A stretch of DNA of 64,000 bases, taken from contig JAQDWB010000007.1 of NCBI GenBank assembly GCA_027673765.1, positions 1 through 64,000 of the forward strand, in the 5' to 3' direction. Of the stretch, positions 44,895 through 53,790 are shown piece by piece. The first letter of the stretch is position 1, and each line of letters begins with the position of its first letter. Source of the DNA: Coriobacteriaceae bacterium AM113-163 (GTDB taxonomy: Bacteria > Actinomycetota > Coriobacteriia > Coriobacteriales > Coriobacteriaceae). The position numbers and the translations under genes were made by a program. Under the pieces are notes generated by a model. The model was not told where the DNA came from, made no database searches, and saw nothing but the letters and a program-made list of their open reading frames with translations.

Positions 44895-45899
44895 TTATCG
44901 GTTCTCGATGCTGCCGATATTCTTGAGCTCGATGGAGATGAGGCCGTTGGGTTCGTTGACAAACTCGATGTACTCGGAGTTCGAACCCATCTCGGCCGGG
45001 AAGCTGATCTCGATGCCCGTATCGGTACGAATCTTATGATTGCGCACCGCCGCGCGCTCGACCTGTTTGCGCTCCACGGGAACGCGCTCGGGAACCTTCT
45101 CCTCGGTCAGTGCCGCGCGCACACTTTCCTTGATGACCGGCTCGTCCTCAAAGACCTCATCGACGATATCCCAGGGCGGAAGCTCCTCGTCATCCTCGAC
45201 CTTCTCGGCCACAGCGGCCTTAACCTTGGCGAGCGCCACGGCCGTGTTGGCGCCGTGCTCCTCGGCGACTTCCTCGACCACACGCGTCACGGTGTCGATG
45301 ACCTCCTTGCCCGATACGCCCGTGTCGCACTGCAGCAGGCCATCGGGGATAAGCATACGGTCCTCGCCGGCAATCTTGCGCTTCTTGTCCACGTAGCCGA
45401 TCTCCATGGTGCTCGCGCGCACGATGGCATAGCTCGGCACCTTCTGCGAGGGGTTCGGCAGGATGGCGTAGTGGCGCGCGATGTCGTTGCGCACCTCCCC
45501 CTCCTCGCGGCCCACTTCGTGCATAAAAGCCTGCTTGGAGCCCAGCAGCATCACGGCAAACCAGCGGGCATCCTCATCGTCGTCAAAATCGGCCACGAGC
45601 ACGTCGGTGGACTCGGCTTTCTCGGCTTTGGTGAGCTCGGAGGAGATAAACTCCGCAATCTGCTGCGACAGGTCCACAAACTCGCGCTCGCCAAAGAAAT
45701 AGCCCTTGAGCTCGCCGCCAAACGCAGAGTTCTCGGCAAACGTGGCGCGTTTATTGTCGGCCGAGGTACGTGCGCGGCGCAGATGCGTGGTCACGAAGTT
45801 GCGCACGGTACGGCTCTCGATATCGAGCTCGCGCTGGCTCATAACGTTGACGGCAGAGTCAAAGTCCAGGATATGCAGAATCGCGTGATTGATTTTCAT
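44895..45899 (-). CDS. Nucleoid-associated protein (NdpA/YejK family)
   Basis: This 334-aa protein is of the 37-kDa nucleoid-associated type. It starts INHAILHILDFDSAVNVMSQREL. FFGEREFVDLSQQIAEFI and the late DTGIEISFPAEMG match the family. Members bind DNA or the nucleoid, but the exact role is uncertain. The start at 45899 (second Met of the frame) is favoured. It converges with dapH. Confidence 0.82.
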   Translation of the reverse strand: MKINHAILHILDFDSAVNVMSQRELDIESRTVRNFVTTHLRRARTSADNKRATFAENSAFGGELKGYFFGEREFVDLSQQIAEFISSELTKAEKAESTDVLVADFDDDEDARWFAVMLLGSKQAFMHEVGREEGEVRNDIARHYAILPNPSQKVPSYAIVRASTMEIGYVDKKRKIAGEDRMLIPDGLLQCDTGVSGKEVIDTVTRVVEEVAEEHGANTAVALAKVKAAVAEKVEDDEELPPWDIVDEVFEDEPVIKESVRAALTEEKVPERVPVERKQVERAAVRNHKIRTDTGIEISFPAEMGSNSEYIEFVNEPNGLISIELKNIGSIENR

Positions 45900-45973
45900 A
45901 TACGGCATTCCGTTCTAGATCGATTTCGGCACGAACCAGTATAGCGGTCGAGCCCTCCCCGAGCGCATCGAAG

Positions 45974-46008
45974 ATTGGTGCATCGGGGACAGGTTGCTTT
46001 GCACCAAT
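45974..46008. repeat. Short intergenic palindrome with GGGGACAGGTT core
   Basis: Perfect 9-bp arms ATTGGTGCA (45974-45982) and TGCACCAAT (46000-46008) enclose TCGGGGACAGGTTGCTT. It abuts the stop of the DUF2974 gene. A near-copy lies at 47189, so the two bracket that gene. Confidence 0.75.
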
Positions 46009-46010
46009 GG

Positions 46011-47171
46011 TTAGCGCAGGAGCTCGGACTGCCAAGCCTCGAGCTGTTCTGCCAGACTCTTACCGGCAGCGGACATGTCGAACTGGGGTCGTTTGGGCAG
46101 CAGTGCGCATTTAAGGATTGCCACGATGGTCTGCGAGACAAAGCGTCGTGTATCCTTGTCGAAACCTTGCGCAGCCTGGAGCATCACGGGCAGGCTCTCG
46201 CGCAGATTCCCAGCGATATCCGCAAACCGCTCAGCACCCGTAGCCTCAAACACGGAGAACAACGCATCTACAAAACGCTCGCGCTCGCTAGGCCCCACTG
46301 CAAGCAGCATCTCGCGAATGGAGCCATCAACGTATCGAGCACCGGCGGACAGGCGCTCACAGTACACGAAGTCGCGGCCATCAACCACCCAGCTAAAGGG
46401 ATTGTGCTGCAGCAGGCTGAACTCGGTGCTCTCAACGATGGCATAGTCCTCCTGTGTCTCGAACATCATGCCAAAGATCGACGACCGAGGTAGCGTCTTG
46501 TCGATTCGACCGGAAAGATCGGCAAAGGCGTTGCCGTTCAGAAACTCCTCGACGAAGCCCGGACCATCATGGGAATACACCCGTTCGATTCGCTCACGGG
46601 CGACGTCGGAGCACATCGCCGCACCGTACACCGCAAGGTTTCCGCCCTTGGAATGACCTCCGCACAAAAGCGGCCCGTCAATCGCATCCGCCGCCTCGTC
46701 CACATAACGCGCCGCAGATTCCTGGGCCGGCACGGGACACCGGAACGCCATGTTGAAGTCCTCTTTCCAGCCCACAATCGTGCTGTCGGTCCCCCGGAAG
46801 GAAAGATAGCTAAACCCCGCCGGAAACCGGAACGCCATGGCTGCAAACTGCTCCGTCGCCACCACATCGCTCACGGCACGATAGTCGCAAACGTGCACGC
46901 CACGGTAGCGAGGGCTTGCTGCCACGGCCTCCAACAAGGCCCTGCTCCCCTCTGGATCCCACAGGTCGCCAATCATGTCCCGGTAGCACTCGGCACGAAG
47001 CAGCTCGCGTACGTCTAGGCCCTGCCAGTTCGTCAGCTCCGCCATATCACCCGGCAAACGCAAATAGGACAACCACGCAAAGACCAGGCTATCCACCGCG
47101 CAGAACGGCCGTTCCTCAAACGGGTCAAACGCCGTCTGGGCATAGGTCAAAAAATTAGGCGAATCCGACAT
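46011..47171 (-). CDS. DUF2974 alpha/beta-hydrolase-like protein
   Basis: This 386-aa protein of the Mbeg1-like DUF2974 family is related to class-3 lipases. The N-terminus FCAVDSLVFAWLSYL is typical. YLSFRGTDSTIVGWKEDF resembles the oxyanion region, and the nucleophile elbow is LLCGGHSKGGNLAVYGA. There is no signal peptide. The substrate is unknown. GGGAG precedes the ATG. Matching short palindromes lie immediately on both sides. Confidence 0.83.
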   Translation of the reverse strand: MSDSPNFLTYAQTAFDPFEERPFCAVDSLVFAWLSYLRLPGDMAELTNWQGLDVRELLRAECYRDMIGDLWDPEGSRALLEAVAASPRYRGVHVCDYRAVSDVVATEQFAAMAFRFPAGFSYLSFRGTDSTIVGWKEDFNMAFRCPVPAQESAARYVDEAADAIDGPLLCGGHSKGGNLAVYGAAMCSDVARERIERVYSHDGPGFVEEFLNGNAFADLSGRIDKTLPRSSIFGMMFETQEDYAIVESTEFSLLQHNPFSWVVDGRDFVYCERLSAGARYVDGSIREMLLAVGPSERERFVDALFSVFEATGAERFADIAGNLRESLPVMLQAAQGFDKDTRRFVSQTIVAILKCALLPKRPQFDMSAAGKSLAEQLEAWQSELLR

Positions 47172-47188
47172 GGCGCTCCCATCAACTA

Positions 47189-47219
47189 TGGTGCATTGGG
47201 GTCAGGTTACTTTGCACCA
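47189..47219. repeat. Short intergenic palindrome with GGGGTCAGGTT core
   Basis: TGGTGCA (47189-47195) and TGCACCA (47213-47219) enclose TTGGGGTCAGGTTACTT. Only a few bases differ from the copy at 45974. Confidence 0.75.
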
Positions 47220-47220
47220 A

Positions 47221-47254
47221 AAAGGCGCCCGGACCGTGTGGACCGGACGCCTTT
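47221..47254 (-). terminator. Terminator after L-lactate dehydrogenase
   Basis: AAAGGCG.CCGG pairs with CCGG.CGCCTTT, with a GGACC/GGACC-type loop region, and U follows on the minus strand. Confidence 0.65.
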
Positions 47255-47285
47255 CATTGTAGCCTGTTGCCCAAAAGAGCTTGAT

Positions 47286-48236
47286 TTAGCAGGAGAAGTC
47301 GACGCTGTCGATGATGTCCTTGAGGGCCTTTGCAGAGGCGGTGAGCTCATGCTGCTCGTCATCGTTCAGCGGCACGGGGACGCGGCAGACAACGCCGTCG
47401 CGGCCAACGACCGTCGGCATGGAGATGGCAAGATCGGACAGGCCATACTCGCCCACCATGAGCGAGGAGACGGGCAGAACGGTCTGCTCATCGCGCATGA
47501 CGGCGGTGCAGATGCGCTTGACGGCCATGGCGACGCCATAGTAGGTGGCGTGCTTCTTCTCGATGATGGTGTAGGCGGAGTTCTTGACGTCCTCGGCGAT
47601 GCGCTTCTCGGCAGCCTCATGCTCCAGATGACCGTGAAGCTCGCAGAAAGTGTTCAGCGGCACGCCGGCAACCTGGGCGCTGGACCAAGCGACAAACTCA
47701 GAGTCGCCGTGCTCACCCATGACATAGGCCTGGACATCGCGCGGATCGACCTCGACGTGGGCACCAAGCATCTGCTGCAGACGGCCAGTGTCGAGCACGG
47801 TGCCGGAGCCGATGACATGGCCCTCGGGCAGGCCGGACATCTTGATGGCGGCATAGGTCAGAACATCGACCGGGTTGGAGACAATGAGCAGAATGCCGTC
47901 GAAGCCAGACTTCTTAATTTCGGGAATGATGGACTTAAAGATGTTGACGTTCTTGTTGACCAGGTCCAGACGGGTCTCACCGGGCTTCTGGGCAGCGCCA
48001 GCGGTGACGACGATCATGGCGGCGTCGGCGACATCGGAATAATCGCCGGCGTAGATCTTCATCGGCTCGGCAAACGTCATGCCGTGCGCGATATCCAGGG
48101 CCTCACCCTCGGCGCGGTTCTTGTCCACGTCGATGAGGACCATCTCGGAGAACAGACCGCTCTGCATCAGCGCGAACGCCGAAGACGAACCGACGAAACC
48201 GCAGCCGACAATAGCGACCTTCTTCTCGTTAACCAT
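47286..48236 (-). CDS. ldh: L-lactate dehydrogenase
   Basis: It reduces pyruvate to L-lactate with NADH, regenerating NAD during fermentation. The 316-aa protein has VAIVGCGFVGSSSAFALMQSG at the N-terminus, the substrate-loop region AQKPGETRLDLVNKN and the catalytic-His signature VMGEHGDSEFVAWS. Malate dehydrogenase is unlikely, because the loop starts with Gln (AQKPGETR) as in lactate enzymes. GGGAG precedes the ATG at 48236; the longer frame to 48314 covers a leader hairpin. Confidence 0.93.
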   Translation of the reverse strand: MVNEKKVAIVGCGFVGSSSAFALMQSGLFSEMVLIDVDKNRAEGEALDIAHGMTFAEPMKIYAGDYSDVADAAMIVVTAGAAQKPGETRLDLVNKNVNIFKSIIPEIKKSGFDGILLIVSNPVDVLTYAAIKMSGLPEGHVIGSGTVLDTGRLQQMLGAHVEVDPRDVQAYVMGEHGDSEFVAWSSAQVAGVPLNTFCELHGHLEHEAAEKRIAEDVKNSAYTIIEKKHATYYGVAMAVKRICTAVMRDEQTVLPVSSLMVGEYGLSDLAISMPTVVGRDGVVCRVPVPLNDDEQHELTASAKALKDIIDSVDFSC

Positions 48237-48261
48237 TAGAAACTCCCATCTCTCTCCACAA

Positions 48262-48294
48262 ACAAGCCACCCGGGAACGACCCGAGCGGCTTGT
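48262..48294 (-). promoter_or_regulatory. Hairpin in the ldh leader
   Basis: ACAAGCC/GGCTTGT with an inner CGGG/CCCG stem forms 26 bp before the ldh start. A CATAAT -10 (48332-48327, minus) lies upstream. The tail (TTTG) is too weak for a confident terminator. Confidence 0.4.
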
Positions 48295-48437
48295 CGTAAT
48301 CCCAATACATCCAATCGGGACTTTGATTATGCTCCTATTCGCAGCCAAAAATCGACCGTTTACCGAAATTGTTTGCAGGATTCGTAAAATAACTGCACGA
48401 AATCGGTTTCGAGCTATTGACGAGTCGAAACAGGTTT

Positions 48438-49601
48438 CTAATACAGACCCGCCTCGCGGATGGCCTCGACAGCCAAAGCAATCTGGTCGGGCGGCAAGAC
48501 CAGCGCCATGCGCACGTGCCCCTCGCCCGAAGGACCAAAGCTCGCGCCCGGCGTCACCACAACGCCGGCCTCCTCCATGAGCTCCTCGCAAAACGCCATG
48601 GAATCGGTGCGACCACCGGGAAGCTTGGCCCACACAAACATAGAGCCATGCGCGTTGGGACGCTCCCAGCCCAGGCCCTCAAGACCGTCGCACAGGGCAT
48701 CGCGGCGCTCCTGGTACTTCAGACGCTGCGCCTCGACCTCATCGCGCGGACCGTTCAGGCAGGCGATAGCAGCCTTCTGGATCGGGAAGAACATACCAAA
48801 GTCGATCTGGCCGCGCAGCTTGGCAAAGGCCGAGACCACATCCTCGCGACCGACCAAAAAGCCGATACGCGCACCGGTGACGTTAAACGACTTGGAGAGC
48901 GAGAAGAACTCAACGCCCACCTCGAGCGCGCCGGGATACTGCAAGAAGCTGCCGCCCGGCTCGCCGTCGAACACGATATCGGAGTATGCGTTGTCGTGAA
49001 CGATGAGCAGGTCGTGCTCGCGGGCGAAAGCGATGATCTCCTCGTAGACCTCGGGCGTGCCCACCGAGCCCACCGGGTTGGCGGGCAGCGACACAATCAT
49101 GTACTTGGCACGATCGGCCACCTCGGGATCGATACCCGCCACATAGGGCAGGTAATTGTGCTCCGCCACCAGCGGATAGTACTCGAGCTTGGCATCGGCG
49201 ATCTTGGCACCTGCCTCAAAGACCGGGTAGCACGGATCGGGAACCAGAATGGTGTCACCCGGATCGAGCAGGGCAAGGCCCAAATGGCCAACGCCCTCCT
49301 GCGTGCCGTTGCACGACTGCACCATAGACGGCGTAATGCCCGAAACGCCAAAGCGACGCTCGTAGTAATCGCACACGGCTTGCTTGAGTTCGGGCAGGTC
49401 GCGCAGGGCATACTTCCACATCTCGGGGTCCTGGGCCGCTTGCGTGAGCGCCTCGACCACGTGGTCGTACGGCTTAAAGTCGGGCGTGCCCACGCTCATG
49501 TTGTAAATGGTCTTGCCCTGAGCCTTCAGCGCAAGCAGTTTGTTGTTGAGCGAGGCGAAGACCTCCGCGCCAAAGCGGTCGAGACGCTGCGATGCCTGCA
49601 T
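48438..49601 (-). CDS. PLP-dependent aminotransferase, class I/II
   Basis: This 387-aa fold-type I aminotransferase has SVGTPDFKPYDHVVEAL, the YPVFEAGAK and NPVGSVG segments, and HDNAYSDIVFDG. The PLP lysine is in SLSKSFNVTGARIGF. The substrate is not fixed by sequence. It could be the N-acetyl-diaminopimelate aminotransferase needed by the DapH branch, or an aspartate/alanine-type enzyme. GGAAGGTGG precedes the ATG at 49601. A terminator ends only 18 bp before the start codon, so attenuation is suspected. Confidence 0.87.
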   Translation of the reverse strand: MQASQRLDRFGAEVFASLNNKLLALKAQGKTIYNMSVGTPDFKPYDHVVEALTQAAQDPEMWKYALRDLPELKQAVCDYYERRFGVSGITPSMVQSCNGTQEGVGHLGLALLDPGDTILVPDPCYPVFEAGAKIADAKLEYYPLVAEHNYLPYVAGIDPEVADRAKYMIVSLPANPVGSVGTPEVYEEIIAFAREHDLLIVHDNAYSDIVFDGEPGGSFLQYPGALEVGVEFFSLSKSFNVTGARIGFLVGREDVVSAFAKLRGQIDFGMFFPIQKAAIACLNGPRDEVEAQRLKYQERRDALCDGLEGLGWERPNAHGSMFVWAKLPGGRTDSMAFCEELMEEAGVVVTPGASFGPSGEGHVRMALVLPPDQIALAVEAIREAGLY

Positions 49602-49619
49602 GGTGCCACCTTCCGATAT

Positions 49620-49649
49620 AAAAAAGCGGCGCTCCGACAAGAGCGCCGC
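49620..49649 (-). terminator. Terminator directly before the aminotransferase ribosome site
   Basis: GCGGCGCTC pairs perfectly with GAGCGCCGC around six bases and is followed by six U on the minus strand. It ends nadE transcription or acts as an attenuator for the aminotransferase. No promoter can fit between it and the start. Confidence 0.75.
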
Positions 49650-49718
49650 GCGATACGGGCCATCAGATTGCAAAAGTGTAACGCTTGCAACCCCCGTATT
49701 GGTTCAATTTAGCCAACC

Positions 49719-51719
49719 TTAGTCAACTGGATTGAGCGCGTCGATCTGCGCAAGCCACAGACGCGAGCTGGCGTCACTCGGCATACGCCAATCGCCGCGC
49801 GGGCTGAGCGTCACCGAACCAACCTTGGGGCCATCGGGCAGGCAGCTGCGCTTAAACTGCTGGGCAAAGAAGCGACGATAGAACGTACGCAGCCACGTGT
49901 GGACGGTCTTGGCGTCGTAGACACCCTCGAAACTCTTGAGCGCCATGCGGTAGATCTTGCCCGGCTCAAAGCCAAAACGCAGCAAGTAGTAGAGGAAGTA
50001 GTCGTGCAGCTCGTACGGGCCCACCAGGTCCTCAGTCTTCTGCGCAATCTCGCCGTCGCCCGTAGGCGGCAGGAGCTCGGGGGACACCGGCGTATCGAGG
50101 ATATCGAGCAAAACCTCGGCAATACGCCCGCCAAAGACATCGGCCGCATAGCGCACCAGATGGCGCACAAGCGTCTTGGGCACGCTCGCGTTGACGGCGT
50201 ACATGCTCATGTGGTCGCCGTTATAGGTAGCCCAGCCGAGTGCCAACTCCGACAGGTCGCCCGTGCCGATGACAAAACCGCCAGCCTGGTTGGCCAGATC
50301 CATCAGAATCTGCGTACGCTCGCGGGCCTGGCTGTTCTCGTAGGTCACGTCCTGCACGGTCGGATCGTGCTCAATGTCCTTGAAGTGCTGCTCCACAGCC
50401 GCGTGGATCGAAACCTCGCGGAAGCTCACGCCCAGGTCGCGCGCGAGCGACTCGGCGTTGGACTTAGTGCGATGCGTCGTGCCAAAGCCGGGCATGGAGA
50501 CCGCCGTGATACCCGTGCGCGGCAGCCCCAGTGCATCGAAGGCACGCACCGTCACGAGCAGTGCCAGTGTAGAATCAAGGCCGCCCGAAAGACCGATGAC
50601 GGCCGCCTTGGTGCCCGTATGGGCCAGGCGGGTCTTGAGGCCGGCGGTCTGCAGGTCGAGGATGGTCTCGCAGCGCTCGGCCAGGTCGCCATGGTCGGCC
50701 GGCACAAAGGGCGCGCGGGGGAAGACACGGTCGATGCCGAGCGCATCGCGCAGAACAGGATCCTTCGCAAGCACGCCCTCAAACGAAAAATCAACGGTCG
50801 TGGCCTCCGGCGCATCGTCCGCGCGCGTCCACGTCGTCGAGCGACGGCGCTCGGCAACCAGGCGGTCAAGATCGACGTCGGCGATGGCCATGTCGCAGGT
50901 AAGCAGTTTGGTCGCGGCGAGCTTGGAGCCGTTTTCGTAGACGAGGTTCTCCCCCGCAAAGACCATGTCGGTCGTTGACTCACCCTCGCTCGCATCGGCG
51001 TAGACATAGGCGCAGTACAGGCGCGCACTCTGATTGGAGATAAGGCTGCGGCGGTAGTCTGCCTTACCGATAATCTCATCCGAGGCCGACGGGTTGAGAA
51101 TCACCGTCGTACCGGCAAGCGCCATCTCGGTCGAAGGGGGTGCCGGCACCCACAGGTCCTCACAGACCTCAACGCCCAGCACCAGGTCCTCGGCGCCTTC
51201 ATCACAGCAACGGTAGACAAGCCCCGAACCCAGCGGGACCGGACCCTGACCGGCAAATTCAACCCACACGGGATCCGCAGGCGCCGGAGCAAACCAACGG
51301 CGCTCATAGAACTCGCCATAGTTGGGCAAATACTTCTTGGCCGTGAGGCCCAAAAGCTCGCCCGCGCAGCACACGGCGGCGCAGTTGTAGATATTCTCGG
51401 CAACTGCAACGGGAAGACCGATGGTAAAGACGACCGGCAACTCACGGGTTTCATCGAGGATGTGCACAAGTGCGGTCTCGCAGGCGTGCAGCAGCGTGCG
51501 GTTATGGAACAGATCAGCCGCGGTATAACCAGTCAGGTTAAGCTCGGGCAGCACGAGCGCACGAACGCCGCGCTCGGTAGCCTCGCGAACAGCCGCCAGC
51601 GCAACCTCGGCATTGCCCTCGACATCGGCCACGCGAATCCGCGGCGACGCCGCCGCCACACGCAAAAAGCCATCGTTCTTATTAGCCGAAACGCAGCATT
51701 GCCTTGTTGATCTGGACAC
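49719..51719 (-). CDS. nadE: Glutamine-dependent NAD+ synthetase
   Basis: It converts nicotinic acid adenine dinucleotide to NAD using glutamine. The 666-aa two-domain form has an N-terminal nitrilase-type glutaminase with Glu (LVLPELNLTGY), Lys (TAKKYLPNYGEFYERRWF) and Cys (LGVEVCEDLWVP). The C-terminal synthetase has the P-loop IGLSGGLDSTLALL and the later GTGDLSELALGWATYNGDHMS, cut here by spacing. The start is taken as the GTG at 51719; a slightly later non-ATG start is possible because homologues begin nearer KNDGFLRVAAASP. Confidence 0.93.
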   Translation of the reverse strand: MSRSTRQCCVSANKNDGFLRVAAASPRIRVADVEGNAEVALAAVREATERGVRALVLPELNLTGYTAADLFHNRTLLHACETALVHILDETRELPVVFTIGLPVAVAENIYNCAAVCCAGELLGLTAKKYLPNYGEFYERRWFAPAPADPVWVEFAGQGPVPLGSGLVYRCCDEGAEDLVLGVEVCEDLWVPAPPSTEMALAGTTVILNPSASDEIIGKADYRRSLISNQSARLYCAYVYADASEGESTTDMVFAGENLVYENGSKLAATKLLTCDMAIADVDLDRLVAERRRSTTWTRADDAPEATTVDFSFEGVLAKDPVLRDALGIDRVFPRAPFVPADHGDLAERCETILDLQTAGLKTRLAHTGTKAAVIGLSGGLDSTLALLVTVRAFDALGLPRTGITAVSMPGFGTTHRTKSNAESLARDLGVSFREVSIHAAVEQHFKDIEHDPTVQDVTYENSQARERTQILMDLANQAGGFVIGTGDLSELALGWATYNGDHMSMYAVNASVPKTLVRHLVRYAADVFGGRIAEVLLDILDTPVSPELLPPTGDGEIAQKTEDLVGPYELHDYFLYYLLRFGFEPGKIYRMALKSFEGVYDAKTVHTWLRTFYRRFFAQQFKRSCLPDGPKVGSVTLSPRGDWRMPSDASSRLWLAQIDALNPVD

Positions 51720-51853
51720 TGGAGGCCCCTTCTACCCTGAGATTCAGTCTAACGGACGTTCACATATCTCTAACTAGCCAAAGCAACCTCCCAGTTTACT
51801 GAGAGGCCAACCTGTGCTAAGAGCATGTATTTCAAAATTTAGGCATATCAACG

Positions 51854-53038
51854 TCACATCTTTCGCAAATAATTCAATTGAAACACAACTACCATCATAA
51901 TTGAAAATACACCAAGTCCTGTAACGAGAATTGAGAACATCGCGATGCTCGTGAACAGCGAAACAAGAAGTGTTGAAATAACAACAGCAACCGATTGCAA
52001 AGACTCCCTAATTGAAAACAGGCTTATCGATTCAGATCCGTCTCTCGCCAAATCCTGCAGCGATGTTATGAGAAGCACATCTTGAATGGCGTTTCCGGCA
52101 CCGACGATAAAAAGGAAAATAAACGATATCCCAGACGCATAGCGATAGCCAAACGCCAGATACGCACCGAGCGCAAGATACGTCACAAAACAATATGATT
52201 TAACGCAATCGGAACCACTGATTAAACGACCATATATTGTATTTCCGAACAACAGTCCGATTGTAAGACTACTCTGAAGGAATCCGTATTGTATCGATGA
52301 CGAGTCAAATTGCAATTGCGCTATAGCTGGCAAAAGAGAATTCAGAGAGCCGAATGCCACGCCACTAGAAATATCGATTAATAGGAAACCAATTGCCAAG
52401 TGCTTCGCGCTAAGATCACTAAATGCAGTCCTGTTTTTTTCATTTTTGCTTATTCCCTCTTTATCATTAACCTCGATAATCGACGGAACATCTCGCAGCA
52501 ACCAGAACGACGCGGCAAAAGAAAGCGCGTCTAATGCAAGAACAGCCTCCGCCCCAAATTGAGCGACAACAAAACCGCCGGCAACTGGCCCCAGAACCAT
52601 CATCAAATTCTGCAGGAACCCAAACGAATTATTAATTACGTCGCGATTGATACTATTCGTATTGGCTCTTAACAACGAGTAAAAGCAGGGCATTTCTACC
52701 GTTCGGCAAAGCGATACCGCGCACGTAATAGCAAACATACTCCATTTACTATCAACAAAAATATAGCAAACGAATAATCCCGCGCGAATTAAGTCTGCCA
52801 ATCTCATGGCCTGCAGTGTCCCGATACCCATCTTCTGAGGCAGCTGCGCGAGCGCAACTGAAAACAGAGAGGGGGCAAATCTGCAGCAGACCATCAAAGC
52901 AGTTGCAGAAACATCGTGAGTTACCTCGTAAATCAGCATTGGCAAAGCAATATTCGCACACCAATTGCCTATTTCGCTTATCCCTCTAGCAATATATAGG
53001 ACCCGAACCGGACGGCTAGCTCTCAATACCGTGAACAT
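51854..53038 (-). CDS. MFS transporter in an AT-rich patch
   Basis: This 394-aa major facilitator has about twelve hydrophobic segments. RVLYIARGISEIGNWCANIALP at the N-terminus (interrupted by no break) is typical of MFS_3-type exporters, often linked to drug or peptide efflux. Codons are clearly AT-richer than in neighbours (many AAA, ATA and TTA), suggesting recent transfer. Its start overlaps the end of the DUF2087 gene by 23 bases, so they are translationally coupled. The substrate is unknown. Confidence 0.83.
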   Translation of the reverse strand: MFTVLRASRPVRVLYIARGISEIGNWCANIALPMLIYEVTHDVSATALMVCCRFAPSLFSVALAQLPQKMGIGTLQAMRLADLIRAGLFVCYIFVDSKWSMFAITCAVSLCRTVEMPCFYSLLRANTNSINRDVINNSFGFLQNLMMVLGPVAGGFVVAQFGAEAVLALDALSFAASFWLLRDVPSIIEVNDKEGISKNEKNRTAFSDLSAKHLAIGFLLIDISSGVAFGSLNSLLPAIAQLQFDSSSIQYGFLQSSLTIGLLFGNTIYGRLISGSDCVKSYCFVTYLALGAYLAFGYRYASGISFIFLFIVGAGNAIQDVLLITSLQDLARDGSESISLFSIRESLQSVAVVISTLLVSLFTSIAMFSILVTGLGVFSIMMVVVFQLNYLRKM

Positions 53039-53297
53039 CACGATTAACCTCGTATTTCAGGCCTCGTTCATCCCTTAATAGGAATCCATAATCAACCAAG
53101 TACCGCCTCAACACGGCATAATCAGGATAGAGCTGTGACAGCACACGATTAACCTGAAGCTCCGTATAACTTGTATTTAATTCAAAGAAAGAGACGGCCC
53201 ATAGCAGCATGATTCTTTTATAGCTTTCCTTTTTTGGAATTGAAACCAGCTCGCCATTCTTGAGAAATCGTTTTTTAAAGTCTATTAGCTCATCCAT
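53016..53297 (-). CDS. DUF2087-domain small regulator-like protein
   Basis: The 93-aa protein starts with a short basic segment and matches the DUF2087 pattern. KKESYKRIMLLWAVSFFELN is followed by YTELQVNRVLSQLYPDYAVL and RRYLVDYGFLLRDERGLKYEV, a winged-helix-like fold often fused to or paired with transcriptional regulators. GGAGGATGTGA precedes the ATG. It overlaps the MFS gene. It may regulate that transporter. AT-rich like its partner. Confidence 0.78.
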   Translation of the reverse strand: MDELIDFKKRFLKNGELVSIPKKESYKRIMLLWAVSFFELNTSYTELQVNRVLSQLYPDYAVLRRYLVDYGFLLRDERGLKYEVNRDVHGIES

Positions 53298-53397
53298 TCA
53301 CATCCTCCATTTCATACGCATCTAATACTAAAAATGCATACGCTTTAGGTCATCGCATTCAGCTTCTTTATTCGAACTAAACTCGAACTAATCTAAA

Positions 53398-53616
53398 TTA
53401 TTTGCTCAGACACTCTTCGAAAGCTCGTTTTTCACTCTGAGTAAAATGCCCTTCCCAGTCAGTCCACGAACAGGAAGGCAACTCACAACGAGCGGAGTCG
53501 AAACCCTCTGCCGTCGGTCGTTCAAAATGCACGATAACCTTTTCGATATCGCCATCTGTAATCAGGTCAGAATGAATGACCTCGGTTCCATCTTCGAATG
53601 TCATATACGGGTACAT
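53398..53616 (-). CDS. Small hypothetical protein
   Basis: This 72-residue acidic protein starts MYPYMTFEDGTEVIHSDL and ends KRAFEECLSK. It has no signal peptide or membrane segment. A GAGGTGG lies upstream of the ATG at 53616, with a GTG one codon earlier as an alternative. The frame stays open to 53871, but the upstream part reads like non-coding sequence. No family is named with confidence. Confidence 0.55.
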   Translation of the reverse strand: MYPYMTFEDGTEVIHSDLITDGDIEKVIVHFERPTAEGFDSARCELPSCSWTDWEGHFTQSEKRAFEECLSK

Positions 53617-53790
53617 CACGTAAACCACCTCGCAAACATAAATCCAGTTTAGCATCAAGCTATTGCACCAAAGACAGCAGGCCCCCTTGATGAGTTGATG
53701 GTATCTGTTAAATGTCACGTACGATTCACATCTGGTGGGTACCCTGATGGCTACACGAAACGAAGCAGATTTACACCGGGAGGACCCCGT

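Noticed and set aside
51721..51853. Transfer RNA or small RNA gene at the edge of the AT-rich patch
   Set aside because: No cloverleaf or CCA end is visible. A tRNA attachment site for the patch could not be supported.
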